Source of the DNA: Ophiocordyceps camponoti-saundersi (nom. inval.) | Lineage: Eukaryota; Ascomycota; Sordariomycetes; Hypocreales; Ophiocordycipitaceae | NCBI GenBank assembly: GCA_003339415.1 | Contig: PDHQ01000108.1 | Location: 1-64,000 of the forward strand | Length of the DNA: 64,000 bases | Direction of reading: 5' to 3' | Shown here: positions 52,719-64,000 of the stretch, piece after piece | How positions within the stretch are numbered: position 1 is the stretch's first letter | Layout: each line of letters begins with the position of its first letter | Notes under the pieces: generated by a model | What the model was told of the DNA's origin: nothing | Seen by the model: the letters and a program-made list of their open reading frames with translations, nothing else | Database searches by the model: none | Program-made: the position numbers and the translations under genes

Positions 52719-53625
52719 ATATTAAGTTTATTGTTATAGTTATAACTTAGATTAGATTTAATATTTTATTAGGAATTCTAAATATATATTAATAGCTTTT
52801 AAGAAACTTTATAATTATTTTCTAAATATTACTAGCTTATTAGTTAATCTTTAAAATTAAATTAAGGCCGCTATTATAAATTACGATTATAAAGATAATA
52901 ATTAGGATAATATTATAATTTCCCTAAATACCTTTTTATATAAAAAGCGTTATTAGTTTTAAAAAGTATATTAAGACTTTTATTAGGGGGTAATAATATA
53001 CGCTAATATTTATAAAGATTTCCCTTAGATATTTTATAGTAATTTCTAAAGGTTTCTAACTATACTTATATAACCCTTAGAAACCTTATTATAAAATCCC
53101 CTAAAAAAACTTTAGGGGAAATTACTAGGAAATATAGTTGCTTTTTTACTAGGATTTTATTATACCCTCTCTTGTACCTACTAATATATACCCTTATATA
53201 TTTTACTAAGATTTTACTTATAAGAGTTTTCTCTCTTTTTTCCTTTTTTTATCCTTAGCTTAGAATCTTTATTTATAATACTAATATTATTATTTACTTA
53301 ATATATTTTTAAGCTATAATACTAGGCTAATCTTAGTTTAAAGCCTTATAAGCTTTAATATTATTATTTTACTTTAATAATTTTACCGCTAGTTAAGTTA
53401 ATATTAAGTTTAGAAAAGGATAAACTATTCCCTCTCTTAGCTTTATTATTATTAAAACCTTAGTTAGAAAAATTACTTTTAATATTCTCTTTATATAAAT
53501 ACTATTCCTTTTTTATTTTATAAATATAAACTAACTTAAAATTTTCTTTTAAAATACTTTTAATTATTTTATTTATAAAATAACTAAAGTCTTAGTTATT
53601 TATAAATAAAGCTATTTTTAGTTTT
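52719..53625. other. unannotated AT-rich spacer with small hairpins
   Basis: No gene seen. Two short inverted repeats stand out: GGTTTCTAA with TTAGAAACC at about 53,051-53,085, and CCCCTAAA with TTTAGGGG at about 53,097-53,117. Some CA/TG remain near 53,140-53,185. No assignment. Confidence 0.4.
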
Positions 53626-53837
53626 TATAATAGTCTTACTAAGAGTGCGATACTAAAGTAAGCTAAAAAGGAGTTATAATTAAAGCTATTAAAAAGAGGA
53701 AAGAGAGGGGAGAGAAGCCCCCCTCCTAAGCTAGCTATATACCCCGCGCGATAACTAAGCGCTATTAGGAAAACCTAAATATATCCGCTATAATCCCCCC
53801 TATCTAGCTACGATTAGTTATAAACTAATCCCTTATA
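53626..53837 (+). repeat. B2 5' LTR
   Basis: 212 bp, same limits as the B1 LTRs (TATAATAG ... CTTATA). Confidence 0.87.
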
Positions 53838-55194
53838 TAGCACCTTTCTTAAGCTAGCTAAGGAGGTAGAAGCGTAGGATAGAAAAGTTACGTATTACTA
53901 TACTAGTAAAATATTTTATATAATCCCTAGCTAATAGCCTAATAGCTTTTATAGAGATATAGATAAGAGGGCGGAAAAGCTACCTTATAGCTTAAAGAAT
54001 TAAACCCCGATCTTTATAAGAAAGATTCTAATAAGCTTAAAATTATAGCACCGCTTAAGGTAGGAAAAGATAAACTTATATATTAATAATAAAAATTTAC
54101 TTATATAGCTAGTATATAGGACTAAATAATATTATACCGGTTATAGGAAGCTTAGAGAATATCTTAATTATAGTAAATAGTAAAGCTAGCTATATACTTA
54201 TCGCTATATATTACTAGCGCTAATTTATAAGCTAGGGCGTAATATAATTATAATATATATTTACTAATAAATTTATACGCTTAAGCTATATATAGATTAT
54301 CCTTATATAAAGTAGCGTAATAAAGCTAGAAATTACTTAGGCTATAATATTTAGTATATACTTATCCCTCCTTACTTATTATCCTCTTAATTAAAATACT
54401 TTAGATTTACTTTTAACTACCCCGCTTTATTTATAAAAAGCCCTAACCTTAATATCCCTATTTATTTATAAAGTTTCGGATAATTACGCTTAAATTAACT
54501 AATCTAGTTATATTAATAATAACGCTAGCACTTAGTAGTGCTAGAATAAGATTATATAAATAAAATATTTATTAAGTTAGCTAAAAAGGGGGGCGGTAAA
54601 TTAACTAATACCTTAAGGATATTCTTAGTACTAAATACCTTATCGAAGCCTCGAAGAAGATTAGTAAAATCTATATACGCTATAAGCTAATATTTATAAT
54701 TAAGGCGCTCCTTAAGCTCTTTATATAGCCTGAAAAAGAGTAAAATAATATATATATAGTCGGACTAATAAGATAAACTAGCCTTAAAAAGGGCATATTC
54801 CTATCTTATAATATATTCTCTAAGGGGCTTAGATAGCCCTTAATATATTTTAATTAAGTTTAGACCTATATAATATTTCTTATAGCTTTTTCCTAAAAGC
54901 TTAAAAATATATACTAAGAAGGTATCGGGCTAATTTAAAAAGTTAATAACTAAAAAGATATATAATAAGAATATTTACTAAAAGGTGCTAAGATAAGAAA
55001 AGATATAATAGAATTAGGCCTTAGGCTTCCTAATTATTACTCTATTAATAGTAAATTTTATATATATAGCGGCTAACTATAAGTCTAGGCCGGAGCGAGT
55101 AAGTAAAAGCTTAGGCGCGGGTAAAATTTAACGGCGTTATTTTATAATAATCTTACTTTTACGTTTAGTCTACGGTAAGAGGAGCTTTAATTAA

Positions 55195-55406
55195 TATAAT
55201 AATTTTACTAAGAGTATAATACTAAAATAAGCTAAAGAGGAGTTATAATTAAAGCTATCGAAGAGAGGAAAAAAAGGGGAGAGAAGCTCCCCTCCTAAGC
55301 TAGCTATATACCCCGCGCGATAACTAAGCGCTATTAGAAAGACCTAAATATATCCGCTATAATCCCCCTTATCTAGCTATAATTAGTTATAAACTAATCC
55401 TTTATA
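55195..55406 (+). repeat. B2 3' LTR
   Basis: 212-bp direct partner of 53,626-53,837, preceded by an AAGAGGAG purine tract (55,177-55,184). Confidence 0.87.
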
Positions 55407-58400
55407 TTTTTCCTTTTATTATTTTAAGAAGCTATATAATACTTAATAGAATATAAAATTTAGTAAATTTATAAATAATTCGGATACTTAAATATATCTT
55501 AGCTTTATTAGCTTTTTATTAAAGATAGTAATAATATTAATATAAAAGCTATTAAAGCTATATTTAAAACTTATTAATAATATTAATTTATTAGCTTAGT
55601 ACCTTAATTATTAAAGTTTTATTTAGAAAATAATAAAGATTTTAATTTTAAAATTATTATAAATATTTTATAAATTAATTAATCTATTTTATTTATATTA
55701 TTAACTAAGTAATAGCTTTCTAAGCTACTTATTTCTTATTATTTCTCTGCGCTAAAAATACCTAAAATACCTTAAAGTTAATATAAATTAATATTTACCT
55801 TAAACCCCCTAACTTTATTTCTTATAATACTAGTAAGAATTTTAACTTTTAGGAATTTTAATTTAAAGCTATTATTTTAAGTATTATATATATTTAAGTT
55901 TTTATTAAAATATATTAGTATGTTATAAGAATTATATAATACTACGCTTTATTTTAATAAATATATAAGGTAATTTTAAATAAATTTTACTTTAAGATTA
56001 GGCGTAACTTAATTTTATAAATAGCTATTAAAGCTATTAATAGTATTATAAAACTTAATAAACTTATCTTTACGCTTTTTATTTTTAAAGTATATTTATA
56101 AGTTTATTTAGGTTTTACCTTAACTCTTTTTATTTTTAAATACGCTATTATTATTAAAAAAGCTATAACTAAATTATAAAAATTTCACGCTTAATAAATA
56201 GTTTATAATCTTTTTTTATAAGAGATAAGCTTAGTATTTTTAATATTTTAAAGTTACTTATTAATAATTAAGTTTATATAAAAAAGGATTTAATAAATAA
56301 AGTAGCTTATATATTTTATTAGTTATAATATTACTATTAATCTCTTTTATAAATTATAAAGTTTTTATTTAAGATATATTTAGCTATTTTCTTTACCTTT
56401 ATATAAAGGCTTTAAATTAAGTTTAGCTTAAGATCCCTTATAAGCTAAATTTATTTTTATTTTACTTTAAATTACGCTTTATTTAAGAATTATTATATAT
56501 ATTCCTTAGAACCTATTTTTTAATAATATATTTATAATATAAAAAGAAAAAGATAATATCGCGCTTTTACTTAAGCTATATTCTAAAAGAAAGATTATTA
56601 TACTTAAGTAATTCTTTTAAAGCTTTAAATACTTAAAAGATTAATAACTATATTAGTTATAATATCTTCTTTTTAAAAAATATAACCTTAAGAAATATTA
56701 TAAAATATATTTTTTATATTTTAATAATTTAAGAAATTAAAGTGACCGGAATAAATTACTTATATAAGAAATTATATCTTATTATTACTAGCTATAATAA
56801 TAAAAATAAAAATAGTATCTTTACTTAGTTTTTAATAATTTAATATATTAGCTAGCGATTAATATTAGCTTTTACCCTTATTAAACTTTAAGCAGATTTT
56901 AAGCTTACTTTATAAAATATTATATAAGTATACTTTTAATTTTAATCTAAACTTTAGCGTATTATTATTACTACCTTACTAGTAAAGATAAAAAACTAAT
57001 ACTTTAATAATATTATTATTTATATTATTAAGCTATTATATAATATTATAAAGTAAAGGTTAATTAATTTTATATTTATTAGAATTATTATTTTTAATAG
57101 CTATAAATATATATATTAATATTTAATATTTACTTTTTAGCTAAGTATAATAACTATACTTATTTTAATATTATTAGCTTATAAACTAATAATACCTTAA
57201 TACTTAGTATTAAGGCTTTTAAACGCTTAGAAGATAAATATATAATTACCGCTAAGTTTTATATTAAGCTTAAGATTATACTTAAAGCTAATAATAGTAT
57301 AAATTCTAATAAATCTCGGATTAATATTAGCTTAATTTTAATCTACTTTTAATAAAAGGGCTAAGCTATTAAAATCTATTTAATTAATCTTTTTACCTTA
57401 AACTTTATATAAGAATATCTAAAATAACGCGCTAGGGGTATATATATTATTTTAATTTATTAACTAAAAGCTATATATAATCTTTCTATTATTATATAAT
57501 ATTAGTTTTTAGAAAAAAGGATTATAAGAGGCTAAATAAGTAATTATAATAATAATAAGAAAATTAAAACCGCGGATTATATTATATTTTTATATTATTA
57601 AATAATATAAAATTATATAATTTTACTAATTATTTTTTTACTAATAATATTAACTTTTTATTATAAATTAAGTATATTATTATATATAAATAAAAAAGAA
57701 GGGGAAAAAAGAAGTTTACTCTTTTTAAGAATATTATTTATTAAAGTTTAATAAAGTATAAAAAGGTAACCTAATTAGTATTTACTTTAAAGATATATAA
57801 TATATTAGCTAGTTTTAATATTAATATATTAATTAAATTAATATTAATAAGGATTTAGTCTAAACTTTAATTAAATATAATTTAAAGTATTATCTATATT
57901 AATTTATATTTATTATATAAATACCTTATTAAGTTTAAGATAATAAAAAAAACTTATAATTAATATTATATTAATAAGAGAGTTATATAAGAATTATAAA
58001 GTTAAGGAAATTAAGTAAATTTTTAAATAAGATAATTTAGTAAATAAAATAATAAAAAAGGATCCTAATAAGGCGCTAAAACGCCTAGTTAATATTAATA
58101 CTTTTAATATTTACGTTTCAAGTTTTATAATATAAAAAGAGAAATAAATTAATATATTATAAGCTAAGGAAATAACTTTTCTTAAAAAAGAAAAAGTTAC
58201 TAATATAGGAAATATTAAAAAATAATAATAACTTATATAAGTAAAAAAGAAGATTTATATATAAGTAAAATATAAAGAAAAAGAGTATATTATAAAGAAT
58301 ATATTATAGAAAAAATAAAAAATAAAAGTAAGGGAAGTTTTATTAGTATTTTTATTATAATATTTTAAATAAAAGCTTTAATAAGCTTTTAATTAAAATT

Positions 58401-58800
58401 AGACTAGTTTCGGAAAAAGATTAAATTATACTTAATCTGATATTAAGTATAAAGAGAGGGTAAATATAAAGGAAGAAAAGGGGAATATATATAAGAATAT
58501 ATTATATATAAGTAAAACTTAGAATCTTTTTAATAGATAAGATATAGATAATTATTAAAAACTAGAAGAATATACTTTTAATAATAATAGTCTTTATTAA
58601 CTCTTATATATATACTATAAAAGCTAACTAATACTTATTATATTAGCTAGCTAATAATATTTTAAAAAACTTACTTTTTTCTACTAAAAACTAAATTATA
58701 ATTATATTTACTTTTATTTTTTTTCCCCTCTTATATTACCTTCTCTTTTTTCTTTTTATATTTACTCTTCCCCCTTTTTTTTATTAATAAAAGCTTATAT
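55407..58800. other. unannotated, very AT-rich decayed sequence
   Basis: 3.4 kb with almost no C or G outside short words. I see no copy of the named families and no readable protein. From about 58,140 to 58,500 the plus strand is A/G-rich, and 58,680-58,780 is C/T-rich, giving an imperfect inverted pair. Most likely ancient transposon sequence. Confidence 0.4.
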
Positions 58801-58819
58801 ACTAAGTATAGCCTTAAGG

Positions 58820-59240
58820 ATGAATATTAATATAAATTTATTAACTTACGCCGCTATCCTTATTAATATATTAGGGAATCGTTTTAATTATATTATAATA
58901 GCGGGCGAGTTAGACTATATATTTAACGCTTATTATTATAAGGCTAAATATAAAACTAAGAGGAATAATCTAGCCTTATCTAATTAAGTAAAACTTAATA
59001 TTATTTAAATTAATTAGCACTTAGCTAAGTTTCTTATAGCGGTATTAACTACTTATATTTATAAATATAAGCTTATTTAATAAATAAGGTATTATTTTAA
59101 GCTAAAAGATAATATTAAAGTTTAATATAATAAAAATAAGCGCTATTAATTACTAACTATTATACTTTTAGGACTATTATCTTAAGAAAAGGCCACGAAC
59201 CGCTAAAAGCTATATTTAATAATAATAATCATTTCTTATT
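58820..59240 (+). pseudogene. small coding relic with a preserved ATG, unidentified
   Basis: ATG at 58,820 opens 55 codons before the first TAA. Reading on through former Gln/Trp codons gives about 130 residues, mixed hydrophobic then basic and Asn/Lys-rich. It is one of very few frames in the window that still starts with ATG. Product unknown. It could be part of a transposon or a captured host gene fragment; nothing in the neighbours decides. Some CA/TG survive downstream (59,190-59,400). Confidence 0.3.
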
Positions 59241-59450
59241 AGTTAGAATAAGAGAGGCTATAATAATAAGCTAAAAGTTCTTATTATTACTTTATCTTTT
59301 TCTTAAATATAAAGGGTATATAAAGTAAAAAGCAGCGCTAGTATATATATAAATAAAAATAAAAAGGGTATTATGCAAACTTAATAATAAAAAATTTAAG
59401 TTATAAAAAACGTTAATTTATAAGTAATTTAATATATATATATAATCGAT

Positions 59451-61305
59451 TATAATAATAATAAATTATATACTAATATACTTATTATAGCTTAAAATTA
59501 TTTTATATATATTCTAAAAAGAGGAAAAATTAAAAAGCGTAGAGTAAAACCCTCCCTTTAAGCGTTGCCTTAACTTTAAGTTAAACTCTACTTATACCTA
59601 GCACTTTATATATTTAATAAGTTAAGTAATAACTAGTAATTAAAAAGCTAATATTTCCCCTAAAATAAACTCCGCGGTAGTAAAAGTATATATAAACTAA
59701 GTTTAATATAAGTTTATATAGCTACTTATCCTCTTAGCTATTATTATTATTATAAACTAAATATTTATATATTTTTATAATATTTTTAATAATTTATTTT
59801 ATTAAGGCTTTATTAATATAGCTAAAAATATATAAAAGTTCCGCTATTTTATAATAAACTTTATAATAGCTAGTTTTGAAAAATAGCTAGCTTATTATAG
59901 CGAAGTTATAGATAAGTTTAAAAAAGAGGTTAGAGAAGGTATTATTATATTCGCTTTTTAGCGTTTCCGCCTTAGCTATTATTAAACTTTAGTTAATATT
60001 AAAAAGAGAGGAAAGGTAATATATATGAAGTTTTAATTTATAAACCTTTAAAGTTAGGAAATATATATATTCTTCGCTTAATCTTATACCGCTTTTATTT
60101 TAAGGTAAAATTAACTTTACTTAAGGTAAAACTTTTAATAATAAAAGTAATAATATAATTATTTTCTATAAGCTATAAAGTAAGTAATTTTACTTTTTAT
60201 ATATAAAATAATAAAATATTTATTATATTATAGCTTCGTTATATAATATTTAGTAATATATTTAAATTAATAATATTTAAAATATTATTAAGGCTAGACT
60301 TTTAATATATAAGGTTTAATATTTAAAATCTTCACTTATATTATTAAGCTTTTATTATAGATTTTATTTATATTTATTTTATTATTAATAATAATTATTA
60401 AGAAACTCTACTAAATTTCTATATAATATTTTTTATATATAATTATATTATTAAAACTTTATTTAAAAACTTTATTTTTTTTAAAAAAGCTTCCTTATTA
60501 CCTTATTATAAGGCTTATATTAATACCCTTTTTATAATAAAAGTATAACCTTTATTATTTAAGTATACTTTTTCTTTAAAAATAGCTTAAAGTTACCTTA
60601 AGTTAAACTAAAGCTTATAAATAATATTTTAAAATATTATTATAATATTACTATTAAGTAGTTTCCTTATTATAAAAGCTTAGCTTTATTTATAAAGTTT
60701 ATAATTAATATTTATTATACTTATTTTAAGGCCTTAAGTTTAAAGTAAAGTAATAATAAAATTAAAATAAATTATAAGCTATTACTTATATTACCTAAAA
60801 ACCTATTTTTTAATAAGTTCTCTAGCGTTTTAGCTATAATTATAGCTTATATTAAAGAAATCCTACTCTTTTTAAAGCTATAAAAAAGGAAATTATAGCT
60901 ATAATAGCTAAGAAAATATTATAAATTAATAAAGTTAGAGTAAAGGGGGCGACTTTTTAAATTTTCTTAAATTTTATTATTTATTTAATAATTATTCTAT
61001 AAGAACTAAGGCGTGTTTAAAAATAATTTTATTAATATTTACTTTAGTATTTAATAAGGTAATAAATATAATAAACTCTTAAGTTTAAGATTATTATAAT
61101 TTAAAATAAAGCTATATTCTAAGTAAAAAAATTTTATAATTATTATTAACTTATATAATATCGCCCTCCCCCTTAAAGTTACTTTAAGTATAGCTTGCTA
61201 TTATTATAAAATAATAAAAGGAGCGGGGTTTATTTATAATATAAAAATAAAAAGTTTATATCCGCGTTATTATAAGCGTAAAGTTTATAAAATAGATAAA
61301 AGTTA
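59451..61305 (-). mobile_element. family A retroposon, copy A3
   Basis: Aligns over its length with A2 and A4. Tail at the left (ATAATAATAAATTATA), 5' end at the right. Flanks are pure A/T, so the target duplication and exact ends cannot be fixed. It is the most eroded copy, with several small deletions relative to A2. Confidence 0.75.
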
Positions 61306-61385
61306 TATATAATATATTAATATTAGCGCTTATAAGTATATTATAATTAAAAAAATAAAATATATAATATAAGTAAATAAGGCTA

Positions 61386-63245
61386 ATAATAATAATATTT
61401 AATATATTAATATACCTTATATAGCTTAGAACTATCTTATATATATTCTAAGAGGGGGAAAAACCGGAAAGCTTAGAGTAAAACCCTCCTCTTAAGCGTT
61501 ACCTTAGCTTTAAGTTAAACCTCGCCTATACCCGGTACTTTATATATTTAATAAGTTAAGTATTAACTAGTAATTTAGAAGCTAATATTTCTCCTAAAGC
61601 GGACTCCGTAATAGTAAAAATATATATAAACTAAGTTTAATATAGAGTTTATATAGCTTACTTATTCTCCTAGCTATTATTATTATTATAAACTAAATTT
61701 TTATATTTAATTAAAATAATATTAATAATCTAATTAATTAAGGCCTTATTAGTATAGCTTAAAAATATAGAAAGGTTTTATTATCTTATAATAAACCTTA
61801 TAATAGCTAATTTTAAAAAATAGCTAAATTATTATAATAAAGCTATAAATAAATATAAAATTAAAATTAAAGGAGGAGGTATTATTATATTCGCTTTTTA
61901 GCGTTTCTACCTTAGCTATTATTAGTTTTTAATTAGTGCTAAAAAAGGAGAAGGGGTAATATATATAGAGTTCTAATTTAAAAATTTTTAAAATTAAGTA
62001 ATATATATATTTTTCGCCTAATCTTATATCGCTTTTATTTTAAAATAAAGTTAATTTTACTTAATATAAAACTTTTAATAAAAAAAAATAATAATATAAT
62101 CTTTTCCTATAAGCTATAAAATAAATAAACTTACTTTTTATATATAAAATAATAAAATATTTATTATATTATAGCTTTATTATATAATATTTAATAATAT
62201 ATTTAAATTAGTAATATTTAAAATATTATTAAAGTTAGACTTTTAATATAGTTTAGTATTAAAAATCTCCGCTTATATTATTATACCTTTATTATAAATT
62301 TAATTTATATTTACTATATTATTAATAATAATTACTAAAAAATTTTACTAAATTTTAAAATAATATCTTTTTATATATAATTATATTACTAAAACTTTAT
62401 TTAATAACTTAATTTTTTTAAAAAAGCTTTCTTACCGCCTTACTATAAAGCTTACGCTAATATTTTTTTATAATAAAAGTATAATCTCGGCTAATTAAAT
62501 ATACCTTTTCTTTAAAAATAATATAAAGCTACTTTAAATTAAATTAAAGCTTAAAAATAATATCTTAAAATATTATTATAATATTACTATTAAGTAATTT
62601 CCTTATTATAAAAGCTTAACTTTATTTTAAAGTTTATAATTAATATTTATTATAGTTATTTTAAAGCTTTAAACTTAAAATAAAGTAATAATAAAGTTAA
62701 AGCGAATTATAAGCTATTACTTATATTACTTAGGAATTTACTTTTTAATAATTTTCTTTAGCGTTTTAGCTATAATTATAGCTTATATTAAAAATTTTTT
62801 ACTCTTTTTAAAGCTATAAAAAAAAGGAAACTATAGTTATAATAGCTAAGAAAATATTACTACTTAATAAAATTAAAGTAAAAAAGGCGCCTCCCTAAAC
62901 TTTTTTAAACTCCGCTACTTATTTAATAATTACTTATATAAAAATAAAAATATCTCTTAAAATAATCTTACTAATATTTACCTTAGCTTTTAATAAAGTA
63001 ATAAGTATAATAAACTTTTAGGTTTAAAATTACTAGAATTTAAAGTAAAGCTATATTTTAAGTAAAAAAATTTTCCCGGTTATAATTAACTTATATAGCG
63101 TTACCCTCCTTTTTAGAGTTATTTTAAGCGTAGCTAGCTATTGCTATAAGGTAATAAAGGGAGCAGAGTTTGCTTATAATATAAATATAAAAAGTCTATA
63201 TCTATATTACTATAAGCGCGGAGTTTATAAAATATATAAAAGTTA
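61386..63245 (-). mobile_element. family A retroposon, copy A4
   Basis: Full-length copy next to A3 in the same orientation. Target duplication TAAATAAGGCTA (61,374-61,385) against TAAATAAGGTTA (63,246-63,257), differing by one C/T. So A3 and A4 are two insertions and not a tandem duplication. Confidence 0.8.
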
Positions 63246-63257
63246 TAAATAAGGTTA

Positions 63258-64000
63258 TTATTAAATAAATAGCGTAAGTAGTTTATTTAAAAAAATTATT
63301 TATAAATTAAAACTTAAGGAAAAAATATACTTATATTAATAAAAATAAAAATAAAAATATATAATAGCTTTATTATTTTACTTTAAATAAAAAAATATAA
63401 TAAAAAATATAAATAGAAATATAAATAAATATATAAGTAAGTAAATATATAAATAAAGTAAATATATAAATAAAGTAAAAATATAAATAAAGTAAATATA
63501 TAAATAAAGTAAATATATAAATAAAGTAAATATATAAATAAAGTAAATATATAAATAAAGTAAATATATAAATAAAGTAAATATATAAATAAAGTAAATA
63601 TATAAGCTTATAGAATTTATATTTTTTTATATTTCTTTATTAGTTTTTAGAATTTATTAAAAAATTATAATATATTAATTATATTATTAATATTAACTTA
63701 TTAATTATACTCTAATAGTTAATTTTTCTATTTAACTAAGAAATAAACTTTATTATTTAATATCTTTTAGCTTTTAACTTTTTAGATTTTTATTTTTTAT
63801 TATCTTTTTTTAAGTCTAATATAAGGAGGGAAATTAATAAGTTTTTAAGTTTTTAAAAGTATTAAAGTTTAAAAAAGGAGATATAAAAAATATTATAAAA
63901 ATAAGCGTATTTTATAAGTAAGGTAAGGCGATATACTTAAAAGCTAATTTTATAAAAGAAATATAGAAGAGTCCTATATAGCAAGGTAAAATTTTTTTCC
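63258..64000. other. AT-rich spacer at the window end
   Basis: Apart from the minisatellite at 63,441-63,605 nothing can be named. Poly-A-rich and T-rich stretches, no readable frame. Confidence 0.4.
63441..63605. repeat. 17-bp minisatellite, about 9.7 units
   Basis: Unit GTAAATATATAAATAAA repeated head to tail with one substitution (third unit). No CA/TG in the unit. There are no unique spacers, so this is not a CRISPR array. Confidence 0.95.

Larger units (their letters stand above)
53626..55406 (+). mobile_element. short LTR element B2 (1.78 kb)
   Basis: Second copy of B1 with both 212-bp LTRs (53,626-53,837; 55,195-55,406), same orientation. Flanks GTTTT and TTTTT are a near-match only, so the target duplication is not proven. 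After the left LTR TAGCACC corresponds to TGGCACC, complementary to a GGTGCCA tRNA 3' end. The internal part aligns throughout with B1, with no protein recognised. Confidence 0.87.

Noticed and set aside
59451..63245. A3 and A4 as a tandem duplication
   Set aside because: A4 has its own target duplication (61,374-61,385 and 63,246-63,257) and the spacer between the two is unrelated, so they are separate insertions.
63441..63605. CRISPR-like regular array
   Set aside because: Units are contiguous with no unique spacers, and the sequence looks fungal. The same holds for 41,921-42,090.

Overview
This window looks like an AT-rich repeat block from a filamentous ascomycete (Pezizomycotina) genome that has been through very heavy repeat-induced point mutation (RIP). 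The dinucleotides CA and TG are almost absent on both strands, TA is in great excess, and CG is kept. This is the signature of CpA to TpA mutation and not of CpG deamination. Nearly every reading frame is closed by TAA or TAG where CAA, CAG or TGG once stood. I see no intact host gene. Reading through those stops (TAA/TAG read as Gln or Trp) brings back recognisable transposon proteins. Species cannot be told.

Positions 1-47,305 are one nested stack. The host element is a LINE (family E, copy E2, plus strand, 5' end outside the window). Four elements sit in it: a second family E copy on the minus strand (E1, 652-7,936), a short retroposon of family A (A1, 10,472-12,345), a short LTR element (B1, 12,948-14,727) and an LTR-flanked element L (16,217-45,589). 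L in turn carries a hAT DNA transposon (16,431-31,635) inside its left LTR. The hAT carries a LINE of a second family (C, 18,881-27,341), and that LINE carries a 5'-truncated copy of its own family (R1, 19,914-21,640). L also carries a 3.6-kb LTR element J (35,748-42,940, minus), which carries a sister copy K (36,993-40,600, plus). Most boundaries are confirmed by target-site duplications read directly from the sequence: 14 bp for E1, 16 bp for A1, 5 bp for B1, 5 bp for L, 8 bp for hAT, 15 bp for C, 16 bp for R1 and 5 bp for J and K. The deepest chain is five elements: E2, L, hAT, C, R1.

Positions 47,306-64,000 are looser. They hold three more family A copies (A2 47,899-49,768, A3 about 59,451-61,305, A4 61,386-63,245, all reverse), a tRNA-headed SINE-like element (52,011-52,705) that is much less mutated and shares its 3' end with LINE E, a second B element (B2, 53,626-55,406), a minisatellite, and stretches of very AT-rich decayed sequence in which I can name nothing.

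Points of most interest: the dated nest; the SINE/LINE 3'-end match; the LTR-flanked L, whose long open frame I cannot match to standard Gag-Pol; the protein-like antisense frames in the 3' regions of both LINE families; and the 1.87-kb family A retroposon, which keeps one length in four copies. CDS limits inside decayed elements are approximate. Element boundaries given with target-site duplications are exact to within a few bases.
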